Shown one piece after another: positions 1-6,697 of a stretch of 19,412 nt of DNA. Origin of the DNA: Deferribacteraceae bacterium (GTDB taxonomy: Bacteria > Chrysiogenota > Deferribacteres > Deferribacterales > JAISNW01); assembly GCA_031278965.1 (NCBI GenBank), contig JAITJJ010000222.1, forward strand, positions 1-19,412. The letters are read 5' to 3'. The position numbers and the translations under genes were made by a program. The first letter of the stretch is position 1, and every line of letters starts with the position of its first letter. The notes beneath the pieces were generated by a model, which was not told where the DNA came from, searched no databases, and saw nothing but the letters and a program-made list of their open reading frames with translations.

Positions 1-167
1 CGGCGCGGAACAATCTTCCCTCGCTCTGTGATAAAGCTTACTTTTCCGCGCTCGGTAATACTATACTGCCTTAATAGACGGACGTCTTTATAGTCAATGT
101 CCGTCTTATCCACGCAGAATTTGCAAACTTTTTTCTTGTAGTTGCGTCTTTTAACGGGATTATTCAT
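1..167 (-). CDS. rpsR: 30S ribosomal protein S18 (partial, C-terminus outside window)
   Basis: S18 of the small ribosomal subunit, which binds next to S6 on the 16S platform. Fifty-five complete codons are visible from the ATG at 165-167. They include a basic N-terminus, a CxxC pair (VCKFC, C15 and C18) and the family motifs IDYKDVRLL and ERGKIVPR. The start is supported by an AGGAG ribosome binding site that overlaps the stop codon of the upstream ssb gene, so translation is probably coupled. Oddity: where the family normally has LLRQY-ITERGKIVP, this protein reads LLRQYS-ITERGK-VSF-ITERGK-IVP, about ten residues more than usual, with the ITERGK motif present twice. The rest of the gene lies beyond the left edge. 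Order rpsF-ssb-rpsR is the common bacterial arrangement. Confidence 0.95.
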   Translation of the reverse strand, partial: MNNPVKRRNYKKKVCKFCVDKTDIDYKDVRLLRQYSITERGKVSFITERGKIVPR

Positions 168-175
168 ATATTCTC

Positions 176-577
176 CTAAAATGGCATATCATCGTCCGGG
201 GTATCGCTTGGAGCGTTAAAACGCCCTGCATCCCCGCTGTACGGAGCGGAGGGTTGGTCACCTCTGCTGCCTAAAAATTGAAAATTGTCCACGATTACCT
301 CGTGTTTTGAACGCGTTACCCCTTCCTTCTCCCAAGTGTTTAGGTTTAAACGCCCTTCGATAAGTACCGGACGCCCTTTTGACGTGTATGAGTTAAAGAT
401 CTCCGCCTGTTTGCCGAAAAGAACAATATCTATATACATTGTTTCCTCTTTGTCTTTGGATTTCCGGTTGACAGCAATGGCGTTCCTAAGCACGGAAAGA
501 GTATCGCCTTGAGTAAGGCGGTATTCATTGTCTCTCGTGAGATTGCCTGCTAGTATAACTCTGTTATAATTAGGCAT
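176..577 (-). CDS. ssb: Single-stranded DNA-binding protein
   Basis: SSB coats single-stranded DNA in replication, repair and recombination, and its acidic tail recruits partner proteins. The 133-residue protein starts MPNYNRVILAGNLTRD, the typical first strand of the SSB OB-fold. It continues with the fold through about residue 108, including the family segments YIDIVLFGKQAE and GRPVLIEGRL. A short flexible Gly/Pro/Asp linker leads to the C-terminal tip DDDMPF, the protein-interaction peptide. It is a little shorter than E. coli SSB because the linker is short. The ATG at 575-577 follows a GAGGGGG ribosome binding site that overlaps the rpsF stop codon. It lies between rpsF and rpsR in one operon. 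Confidence 0.97.
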   Translation of the reverse strand: MPNYNRVILAGNLTRDNEYRLTQGDTLSVLRNAIAVNRKSKDKEETMYIDIVLFGKQAEIFNSYTSKGRPVLIEGRLNLNTWEKEGVTRSKHEVIVDNFQFLGSRGDQPSAPYSGDAGRFNAPSDTPDDDMPF

Positions 578-588
578 AATTACCCCCT

Positions 589-1170
589 CTAGCTTTCTTT
601 TTCAGTTGACGGAGCATCGCTTATAAGAACGGGTTCCGTGCTATCCAATTCCGTTGCCGCCTGCTCTGATGATTCCGTCAATTCTGCCGAAACAGTAACG
701 GACTCAACAACAGGTTGGGCGATAGGTTCTGCTGCCCCGGCAATCGCTTCCTTTGCACTTTTCTCCGCCAGAGCTTCCGCTTTGGTCATAACCTCGTCAA
801 AGGAGAGATCATCTTCTTCAACCTTCCGCTCATGGCGGCGCTCTCTCTTTACAGGGTCTTTGCGGGGTTTCAATTTAAAGCGTTTCTCGTCTATCATCAC
901 CACAACGTGCCGCAAAACAAGTTCATTAAACTTATAACGCCGTTCAAGCTCGCTGATATAGCGCGGTTCAGCTTTAAACTGGATAAGAACATAATAAGCC
1001 TCACGGAACGCCCCTATCTGATAAGCAAGTTCCCGTTTTCCCCATTCATCGCAAGTGATGATCTCCCCGCCGTTTTTGACGATATTGTCCTTGTAAAATT
1101 CCGCCTGAGCCGAAACCCCGTCGGGCGCAAGTTCCGGGCTTAGGACAAATACTGTTTCGTAAGTCCTCAA
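589..1170 (-). CDS. rpsF: 30S ribosomal protein S6 with long C-terminal extension
   Basis: S6 is the partner of S18 on the small subunit. Residues 1-96 form the S6 domain: MRTYETVFVLSPEL, the WGKRELAY motif and the VLRHVVVMID end. A strongly basic stretch (about 97-116) follows, then about 77 residues rich in Ala, Glu, Ser and Thr (117-193) that look disordered and acidic. Total length is 193 residues, against roughly 95-135 in most S6 proteins. The initiation codon is TTG (1168-1170), supported by AGGAG eight bases upstream and by the conserved RTYETVF beginning immediately after it; no ATG fits. It is the first gene of rpsF-ssb-rpsR, with its promoter at 1234-1263. Confidence 0.96.
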   Translation of the reverse strand: MRTYETVFVLSPELAPDGVSAQAEFYKDNIVKNGGEIITCDEWGKRELAYQIGAFREAYYVLIQFKAEPRYISELERRYKFNELVLRHVVVMIDEKRFKLKPRKDPVKRERRHERKVEEDDLSFDEVMTKAEALAEKSAKEAIAGAAEPIAQPVVESVTVSAELTESSEQAATELDSTEPVLISDAPSTEKES

Positions 1171-1233
1171 AAGATATTCTCCTTATGGTAAACGCCATGC
1201 CCATAATTTTTGGAAGGCACAGCAAGGTTAAGA

Positions 1234-1263
1234 GTTATAACAGAGCCCCTGCCGTTATGTCAA
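1234..1263 (-). promoter_or_regulatory. Sigma-70-type promoter of the rpsF operon
   Basis: On the minus strand, TTGACA (1258-1263) is followed 17-18 bases later by TTATAA/TATAAC (1234-1240). The predicted transcript begins near 1227 and has a leader of about 55 nt before the TTG start of rpsF. Its -35 box lies 19 bp from the -35 box of the tRNA-Gln promoter on the other strand, so the two promoters are back to back. Identified by eye from consensus and spacing. Confidence 0.8.
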
Positions 1264-1282
1264 GAGAAAAAGCAAAAAAAGA

Positions 1283-1311
1283 TTGACAATAATATTTTGA
1301 GCGTCTATATA
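1283..1311 (+). promoter_or_regulatory. Sigma-70-type promoter of tRNA-Gln
   Basis: TTGACA (1283-1288), a 17-base spacer and TATATA (1306-1311). The expected start is around 1318-1320, only a few bases before the mature tRNA 5' end at 1323. This is consistent with a dedicated tRNA promoter and a very short 5' leader removed by RNase P. Confidence 0.82.
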
Positions 1312-1322
1312 TATCGTCCTAC

Positions 1323-1395
1323 AGGGGTGTCGCCAAGCTGGCAAGGCACCGGGTTTTGGTCTCGGCATTCGGGGGTTCGAATCCTCCCACCCCTA
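1323..1395 (+). tRNA. tRNA-Gln (anticodon TTG)
   Basis: A full cloverleaf can be drawn. The acceptor stem AGGGGTG (1323-1329) pairs perfectly with CACCCCT (1388-1394), and the discriminator base is A1395. The D arm is GCC...GGC (1332-1347). The anticodon stem CCGGG/CTCGG (1349-1353, 1361-1365) holds the loop TTTTGGT, with anticodon TTG at 1356-1358, which reads CAA and CAG. The T arm GGGGG/CCTCC (1371-1375, 1383-1387) has loop TTCGAAT. The body closely matches bacterial tRNA-Gln. CCA is not encoded and must be added enzymatically. Odd points: the first pair is A1-U72 instead of the usual U1-A72, position 37 is G instead of A, and the anticodon stem has a G-U pair. Confidence 0.95.
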
Positions 1396-1758
1396 TCAGC
1401 ATTGTTTGGCAGATTGTTTGAAAAAGGGAGGAAGTTCGCCTATATTTTGCACTTTTTTGCCAGTCCGAGTAGAACCGGACAACTCTTTTTATGGTATGGG
1501 CATTTCTTCTTTTATCTCTCCGTTTTCATAATATCTTTTTTTAACGGCTTCCCGATGCCGTTCAGATACGGGGCTTCGCATTGCCTGCTCTTTCGGAAAG
1601 ATTGAGTTAGAGTTATTTAATAAGTATGTTAAGCGATTGCAAGAAAATATATAACATTTCATTCGGGTTTTCTCTTTGTTCCGGCGGTTTTTGTATTTAC
1701 GGCAACTTCCTGTTCATGTCGTTTTTGAGAATTTCAATGATAAAAGGGAGGCAGACTT
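1396..1758. other. Intergenic stretch after tRNA-Gln
   Basis: Apart from the hairpin at 1463-1490 and the GGGAGG ribosome binding site at 1746-1751 for the next small gene, I see no gene or repeat here. One plus-strand frame stays open across the tRNA and this stretch (about 1210-1605), but it covers the tRNA promoter and the tRNA itself and encodes nothing recognisable. No convincing promoter for the frame at 1759 was found. Confidence 0.5.
1463..1490 (+). terminator. Possible terminator of the tRNA-Gln transcript
   Basis: GTCCG (1463-1467) and CGGAC (1476-1480) form a 5-bp stem with an 8-base loop, followed by AACTCTTTTT. The stem is short and the T run starts four bases after it, so this is only a plausible rho-independent terminator. 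Confidence 0.4.
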
Positions 1759-1884
1759 ATGGCAATGGATTTCGACAGACAGGCTGAAAAGATAATTATT
1801 GTTATATTTAAAAAACTAATCCGGGTGGTTTTGGTAGTAGTCGCGGTGGTTTTCTTCAAGTATCATGTAATGTATTTGAAGTAA
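1759..1884 (+). CDS. Small membrane protein (41 aa), possibly the first half of a split gene
   Basis: I do not recognise this protein. An ATG at 1759 follows GGGAGG by 7 bases, a strong ribosome binding site. The 41 codons encode a charged N-terminus (MAMDFDRQAEK), then one very hydrophobic segment, about residues 20-34 (cores IIIVIF and LVVVAVVFF), flanked by Lys/Arg. That is the pattern of a single inner-membrane anchor. The frame ends at TAA 1882-1884. After that stop the same frame is open for another 82 codons (1885-2130), which holds the predicted frame at 1921-2133. It could be a genuine small membrane protein, or the anchor half of one longer protein broken by a nonsense mutation. Confidence 0.5.
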   Translation: MAMDFDRQAEKIIIVIFKKLIRVVLVVVAVVFFKYHVMYLK

Positions 1885-1920
1885 AGTTTCCTTAATCGCG
1901 ATCCGATATTTGACAAGGTA

Positions 1921-2133
1921 ATGCCCAAAGAACCGACACTGGATGAATTAAGGGCAATAAGGGCGAAGCGTGAACCTTTTGCAGAGAATCCCACCGAAGA
2001 AGATATAGCGATAATGAAGGCGGATATAGATGAATATAGGAAGAGGTATGAGGCAAATACTGTATGCGAACTCTCAAACGCCCAAATGAGTTGCGAACAA
2101 TTGTTAGAGTTGATTTTGGCGCAGATAAAATAA
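1921..2133 (+). CDS. Hypothetical charged helical protein (70 aa), possibly the second half of a split gene
   Basis: Unrecognised. From the ATG at 1921 it reads MPKEPTLDELRAIRAK, then a Glu/Lys/Arg-rich, helix-prone stretch with two cysteines (C49, C58), ending ELILAQIK. Composition looks like real coding sequence, but initiation support is poor: the only purine-rich element, AAGG, ends two bases before the ATG, too close to act well. The frame is the same as that of the 41-codon membrane frame upstream, and nothing but the TAA at 1882 separates them. No other ATG, GTG or TTG start exists between that stop and 1921. It may be made only by readthrough, by weak coupled initiation, or not at all. 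Confidence 0.4.
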   Translation: MPKEPTLDELRAIRAKREPFAENPTEEDIAIMKADIDEYRKRYEANTVCELSNAQMSCEQLLELILAQIK

Positions 2134-2178
2134 ATCCGCGGGCAGCAGCGCAAAGAACCGATGTGAATGGCGACCGTT

Positions 2179-3930
2179 TTACAATCCGGCCATGGTATCT
2201 GCCTGCTGCAAGTTCCACATCTTGGCGTATATGCCCGGTTTTGCAAGAAGTTCCATATGTGTACCGCGCTCTGCAATCTCCCCTTTTTCAAGCACGATTA
2301 TTTCATCGGCATTTACAATAGTTGAAAGCCTGTGGGCGATAACAAGGGTGGTGTTGGAAACCGAAATCTCATCCAGCGCCTTTTGTATCTCCTTCTCTGC
2401 GCCGGAGTCGAGGGACGAGGTCGCTTCGTCAAAGATAAAGAGTTTTGGGTTTTTTAAAAGAGCCCGTGCTATTGCCACCCGCTGTTTTTCACCGCCGGAG
2501 AGCTTTAGACCCCGCTCCCCCACCACAGTGTCATATCCGCCCGGCAGAAGTTCCAATAAGCCCGAAAGCTGCGCCAAACGGGTTACCCTTTTGATCTCAT
2601 CTTCAGAGGCATCTGTTTTCCCGTAGGATATATTATAGCCGAGAGTATCATTAAAAAGGACGGTATCCTGCGGGACGATCCCTATGGCTTCCCTTAAATT
2701 CCTCTGGGGTATTAGGCGGATATCCATGCCATCAACGGTTATTCTGCCGCCGGTAACATCATAAAATCGGAATAAGAGCCTTGCTATGGTGGATTTTCCC
2801 GCGCCGGACGCCCCGACCACCGCCACCGTCCGCCCCGCCGGAACAGTAAATGTAAGATGTTTCAATATCGCACGATCATCGTTATATCTGAAAGACACAT
2901 CTTCAAAGCGGACTTCCCCCGCTTTTATTTCAACGGGGAGAGCCGCAGACAAGTCTTTTATTTCCGGCTCCTTTTCAAAGAGCTCCACAAGCCGCTCCGT
3001 ATCCGCCAAAGCTTGCCGTATCTCCCGATATATTATCCCTAAAAAGTGGAGCGGAGCGTAGAGTTGAAGCATTAAGGTGCTCACCAGAACAAGGTCGCCG
3101 ATGCTTAACGTTCCGTCTGCAACTCCGCTTGCCGCCTTCCAAAGGAGGATTACCACTGCCAGAGTTACAAAAATCTGCTGTCCGAAATTCAGAACGGAGA
3201 TAGATTGTTCATTACGGACAGCAACTTTCCCCCAGATACCGAGTTTGTCGTCATATCGTTTTACTTCCCACTCTTCGTTCCCAAAATATTTTACGGTTTC
3301 AAAGTTCAAAAGGCTGTCGGTAGCGGCGGCGGAAGCCCTTGATTCATATTCGTTCATCAGTTTGCGCTGTTTTGTTCTCCATTCAGTGATATACATTGTA
3401 AACACCACATAGCAAGCCAGCGCAAGGAAGGCAACGGCAAAAAACGACCAATGATAACCGTTAATTAGGATTGCGAAAGCAAAAAGGCACTCAATCAGGG
3501 AAGGGATGATGGAAAATATTGCGTAATCTGCCAGAATCATCACGCTTCTTTCCCCCCTCTCTATATCCCGCGTAATACGCCCGGTTTGTCTCTCAATATG
3601 AAAGCGGAGACTCATTTCATGAAGGTGGCGGAATATCTTTGAGAGCACTCCGCGAATTGCCGTATAGATCACTTTGGCGTATATAAGCCCTCTGAGTTCC
3701 GTAAAGAGGGAGTTCAGGAGGCGAAATACTCCATAAGCAAGTATAAGGGCGATGGGAACGGTATAATATGCGGCGTCCGAACCGAAGTTATCAACTATCC
3801 TCTTCATAATAAGAGGTATAGCCACATTGGAGAGCTTTGCCAGCACAACAAAGAGGAAGGCAACCGTAATTCTGGGAAGAAAAGGCTTTAGATGAGGAAA
3901 GAGAAAGACGATGTATTTATTTTTTTTCAT
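2179..3930 (-). CDS. ABC exporter half-transporter, Atm1/ABCB7 type
   Basis: A 583-residue fused membrane and ATPase subunit, expected to work as a homodimer in the inner membrane. Residues 1-310 form the six-helix exporter domain, with hydrophobic stretches near 20-48, 58-75, 138-180 and 250-298. The sequence NFETVKYFGNEE (209-220) is typical of the Atm1/HMT1/ABCB6-ABCB7 branch, whose members export glutathione- or sulfur-linked compounds or metal conjugates. Residues 338-575 form the ATPase: Walker A GASGAGKST (373-381), Q-loop Q421, signature LSGGE (477-481), Walker B LFIFDEATSSLD and switch H533. All catalytic residues are present. The start (3928-3930) lies inside the end of uvrB, a 14-base overlap, so the two are co-translated. 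The substrate cannot be read from the sequence. Confidence 0.92.
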   Translation of the reverse strand: MKKNKYIVFLFPHLKPFLPRITVAFLFVVLAKLSNVAIPLIMKRIVDNFGSDAAYYTVPIALILAYGVFRLLNSLFTELRGLIYAKVIYTAIRGVLSKIFRHLHEMSLRFHIERQTGRITRDIERGERSVMILADYAIFSIIPSLIECLFAFAILINGYHWSFFAVAFLALACYVVFTMYITEWRTKQRKLMNEYESRASAAATDSLLNFETVKYFGNEEWEVKRYDDKLGIWGKVAVRNEQSISVLNFGQQIFVTLAVVILLWKAASGVADGTLSIGDLVLVSTLMLQLYAPLHFLGIIYREIRQALADTERLVELFEKEPEIKDLSAALPVEIKAGEVRFEDVSFRYNDDRAILKHLTFTVPAGRTVAVVGASGAGKSTIARLLFRFYDVTGGRITVDGMDIRLIPQRNLREAIGIVPQDTVLFNDTLGYNISYGKTDASEDEIKRVTRLAQLSGLLELLPGGYDTVVGERGLKLSGGEKQRVAIARALLKNPKLFIFDEATSSLDSGAEKEIQKALDEISVSNTTLVIAHRLSTIVNADEIIVLEKGEIAERGTHMELLAKPGIYAKMWNLQQADTMAGL

Positions 3931-5887
3931 TCTTTAACTTTGCAATAAGATCACGATACTTTGCTGCCCGCTCAAAATCCAACTGCTTGGCGGCTTTTTT
4001 CATCAGCTTTTCAAGCTCCGGTATGTCAATATAGCTGTCTCCGGTAAGCTCCGGTTCGTCATTTACAGGAATTGTAAGGTAATCCTGTTCATAGATTGAG
4101 GCTAAGATATCTGAAATCTCACTCTTAACGGTTTCAGGGGTTATATTATGCAATTTATTATAGGCAAGCTGCTTTTCCCTGCGGCGGTTGGTTTCGGCAA
4201 CGGTGGCGTTTATGGAATTGTTTAGTTTATCCGCATAAAAGATCGCCCTCCCGTTTACATTTCTGGCGGCACGTCCCACAGTTTGGATTAAGGATTGGGT
4301 GCTGCGCAAAAACCCTTCCTTGTCCGCATCAAGCACCGCCACAAGGCTTACTTCCGGCAGATCAAGCCCCTCTCTAAGGAGATTTATCCCCACAAGAACA
4401 TCAAACTCCCCAAGGCGCAGCTCTCTTAATATCTTTACCCGTTCTATCGTATCAATTTCAGAGTGCAGATACCTTACCCGCACCCCCAATTCTGCAAGAT
4501 ATTTAGTAAGCTCCTCCGCCATACGTTTTGTCAAGGTAGTAACCAGCGTCCGCTCCCCTTTTGTGGCAACCCTCTGCACCTCAAAGTAGAGATCGTCAAC
4601 CTGCGTGCGGGATGGACGTATCTCAATCTTGGGATCGATAAGCCCGGTGGGGCGGATAATCTGCTCCACCACCACCCCTTTTGATTCGTTAATTTCATAT
4701 TCGTTGGGAGTTGCGCTGACATAGAGAACATTGCGGATACGACTGTTGAATTCATCAAATTTAAGGGGTCTGTTATCAAGTGCCGCCGGAAGGCGGAAGC
4801 CGAATTCCACAAGGGTGGTTTTGCGGCTCCGGTCGCCGTTATACATCCCCCGCACCTGCGGAAGGGTGATATGGGATTCGTCTATTATAACAAGAGCGTC
4901 TTCCGGAAGATAGCTCATTAAGGTGGAGGGCGGCGTGCCGGGCTCTCTGTCCTCAAAATAACGGGAGTAGTTTTCAATTCCATTGCAGTAGCCGGTTTCC
5001 AGCAGCATCTCAATATCAAACATTGTGCGCTGGGTAAGCCGCTGTTCCTCTACAAGCTTATTCTGCGCTAAGAGTTCTGCGGAGCGGGCAAGGAGATCTT
5101 TTTTTATGATCTCGCATACGGGTTTCATCTTTATCATCTCGTTCACATAGTGACTTCCCGGATAAACCGCCAACTTCTCCCGTTCCCGCAAAGTTTTTCC
5201 CGTAAGCGGATCGAACTCGCTTAAAGCCTCCACCTCGTCCCCAAAAAACTCTATGCGATATGCAAGATTATCTTCATGAACCGGAAAGACCTCCACAGTA
5301 TCGCCTTTAACCCGGTAGGTGCCGCGGTGAAAGTCAAAATCGTTGCGTTCATACTGTATCTCAACGAGTTTCGCCAAAAGGTTATCCATTTTTGCGGGCT
5401 TCCCTCTTTCCAAAGAAACGAGCAACCCGTAGTATGCCTCCGGAGAGCCTATCCCGTATATGCAGGAAACGGATGCCACCACCACCACATCCCGTCTCTC
5501 CAAAAGTGAGCGGGTGGCGCGGTGGCGCAGCTTATCAATATCTTCATTTATTGCGGAGTCTTTCTCAATATAAACATCGCTTGAAGGGATATATGCCTCC
5601 GGTTGGTAATAGTCATAGTAGCTTACAAAATATTCCACGGCATTATTGGGGAAAAACTTTGCAAACTCTCCGTATAATTGGGCTGCCAGAGTTTTATTGT
5701 GGGCAATTATAAGGGTGGGTACATTGAGCTTTTTTACGACATTTGCCATAGTAAATGTCTTCCCCGAACCGGTAACCCCTAAAAGCACTTGTTTTTCCGC
5801 ACCATTTTTAAAACTGTCCACAATGGAGGCTATCGCCTCCGGCTGATCTCCCGCGGGGGGATAATCGGATATCAGTTCAAAGGGCAT
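3917..5887 (-). CDS. uvrB: Excinuclease ABC subunit B
   Basis: UvrB is the damage-verifying helicase-like subunit of nucleotide excision repair. It is loaded on DNA by UvrA and then recruits UvrC for incision. The 656 residues match the usual length. Visible features are Walker A GVTGSGKT (37-44), the damage-probing beta-hairpin region after YDYYQPEAYIP, the IIDESH Walker B motif, helicase motifs near SATPNEYE and VGINLLREGLDLPE, and the QTVGRAARN motif. A C-terminal UVR domain (ELEKLMKKAAKQLDFERAAK) contacts UvrC. It starts at ATG 5885-5887 after a weak GGGGTG site, and the promoter is at 5925-5953. I see no clear LexA-type operator. The 3' end overlaps the ABC exporter gene. Confidence 0.98.
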   Translation of the reverse strand: MPFELISDYPPAGDQPEAIASIVDSFKNGAEKQVLLGVTGSGKTFTMANVVKKLNVPTLIIAHNKTLAAQLYGEFAKFFPNNAVEYFVSYYDYYQPEAYIPSSDVYIEKDSAINEDIDKLRHRATRSLLERRDVVVVASVSCIYGIGSPEAYYGLLVSLERGKPAKMDNLLAKLVEIQYERNDFDFHRGTYRVKGDTVEVFPVHEDNLAYRIEFFGDEVEALSEFDPLTGKTLREREKLAVYPGSHYVNEMIKMKPVCEIIKKDLLARSAELLAQNKLVEEQRLTQRTMFDIEMLLETGYCNGIENYSRYFEDREPGTPPSTLMSYLPEDALVIIDESHITLPQVRGMYNGDRSRKTTLVEFGFRLPAALDNRPLKFDEFNSRIRNVLYVSATPNEYEINESKGVVVEQIIRPTGLIDPKIEIRPSRTQVDDLYFEVQRVATKGERTLVTTLTKRMAEELTKYLAELGVRVRYLHSEIDTIERVKILRELRLGEFDVLVGINLLREGLDLPEVSLVAVLDADKEGFLRSTQSLIQTVGRAARNVNGRAIFYADKLNNSINATVAETNRRREKQLAYNKLHNITPETVKSEISDILASIYEQDYLTIPVNDEPELTGDSYIDIPELEKLMKKAAKQLDFERAAKYRDLIAKLKNEKK

Positions 5888-5924
5888 AAAACACCCCGCA
5901 GGAAAGATATTCTGTTCATAAAAA

Positions 5925-5953
5925 TATATACTCCGGTATATGGATTAGGTCAA
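5925..5953 (-). promoter_or_regulatory. Sigma-70-type promoter of uvrB
   Basis: On the minus strand, TTGACC (5948-5953), a 17-base spacer and TATATA (5925-5930), about 38 bases before the uvrB ATG. It is back to back with the promoter of the lipoprotein gene on the other strand. Confidence 0.75.
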
Positions 5954-5976
5954 CAGAGAGCTTTTGCAAAATATTA

Positions 5977-6006
5977 TTGACAAATGTTTTAAAGATATGC
6001 TAACCT
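5977..6006 (+). promoter_or_regulatory. Promoter of the lipoprotein gene
   Basis: TTGACA (5977-5982) and, after 18 bases, TAACCT (6001-6006) preceded by TGC, an extended -10 element. The -10 hexamer is imperfect, but the TG extension and perfect -35 support it. The start would fall near 6013, about 36 bases before the ATG at 6049. Confidence 0.55.
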
Positions 6007-6048
6007 TTTCCAATTAGAGATAATGTGCAGTATTTAAGGAGATGCTAT

Positions 6049-6618
6049 ATGCGTAAATATCTTATTTGTTCTTTGCTCTTTACATTTGCAATGTTCATTT
6101 ACGGTTGCGGAGGCAGCGATGCCCCTGTTGCAGAAATCAACAACAAATGTTTGGAAGGTTCACCGGATTGGGTGTTTGGGAATGCTGAAGGCGGACTGAA
6201 CTCTGTAGGCGCGGCAAAGATTTCAAAAGCTGGAATCAATTTTGCCCGCACTGCCGCCATGGCAAATGCCCGTGACGAAATGGCGCGCACCATAGAAGTA
6301 AAAACCAATAATCTGCTTAAAGATTTTACTCAGGTTACGGGTCTGGGCGATACCGAGGTTGTAGACAAAGTGACAGCAAGCGTTTCAAAACAGGTGTCAT
6401 CGCAAACCCTGAGCGGAACAGTTCAAAAAGCGCTCTGGCAGTCGCCGTGCAATGAGCTTTATGTTCTTATCTCCATTGATAGCGGAGTAATAGCGGAGAG
6501 CGTTAAAAATTCGGTTGCTTCAAGCTATAAGAATGATGCTGCTCTCTGGCAGCAATTCCAAGCAGCAAAGGCGCAAGATGAGCTTGATGCCGCTATACGG
6601 GCGGAATTTCCTAAATAA
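6049..6618 (+). CDS. LPP20-like lipoprotein
   Basis: A 189-residue secreted lipoprotein. I chose the ATG at 6049 because AAGGAG (6036-6041) lies seven bases upstream and a textbook lipoprotein signal follows: MRKYLIC, a hydrophobic core, then IYGC with the lipidated cysteine at residue 20. A longer frame from GTG 6025 has no such support. The mature part has the LPP20 pattern: PDWVFG near the start, then a helical segment ARTAAMANARDEMAR, a Val/Ser-rich stretch with alternating residues, and ALWQSPCNELYVLISID. Family members are envelope lipoproteins of unclear role, often near flagellar or assembly functions. Two further cysteines (C34, C144 region) could pair. Inner or outer membrane location is uncertain; Gly at +2 gives no retention signal of the Asp type. 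Confidence 0.82.
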   Translation: MRKYLICSLLFTFAMFIYGCGGSDAPVAEINNKCLEGSPDWVFGNAEGGLNSVGAAKISKAGINFARTAAMANARDEMARTIEVKTNNLLKDFTQVTGLGDTEVVDKVTASVSKQVSSQTLSGTVQKALWQSPCNELYVLISIDSGVIAESVKNSVASSYKNDAALWQQFQAAKAQDELDAAIRAEFPK

Positions 6619-6649
6619 GGTTTAACGAAACTTAGTTTTACCTTTATCG

Positions 6650-6683
6650 CCCTCAGAGTTAGTACTCTGGGGGTTATTTTTTT
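6650..6683 (+). terminator. Rho-independent terminator or attenuator between the lipoprotein gene and purH
   Basis: CCCTCAGAG (6650-6658), a six-base loop TTAGTA, and CTCTGGGGG (6665-6673) form a nine-pair stem with one G-U, followed by TTATTTTTTT. It ends just before the purH ribosome binding site AGAGG (6684-6688). I find no promoter between it and purH, so it may be a partial terminator. Confidence 0.85.
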
Positions 6684-6697
6684 AGAGGTCTCCTATT

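Noticed and set aside
1210..1605. Open plus-strand frame of 131 codons across the tRNA region
   Set aside because: It covers the tRNA-Gln promoter and the tRNA, has no ribosome binding site, and its product has no recognisable features.
5890..5960. SOS/LexA operator in front of uvrB
   Set aside because: The A/T-rich stretch loosely resembles CTGT-N8-ACAG in its first half only; no palindromic operator is present.
6025..6048. Upstream GTG start for the lipoprotein gene
   Set aside because: The AAGGAG site and the lipoprotein signal peptide fit the ATG at 6049; the longer form would put extra residues before the signal sequence.
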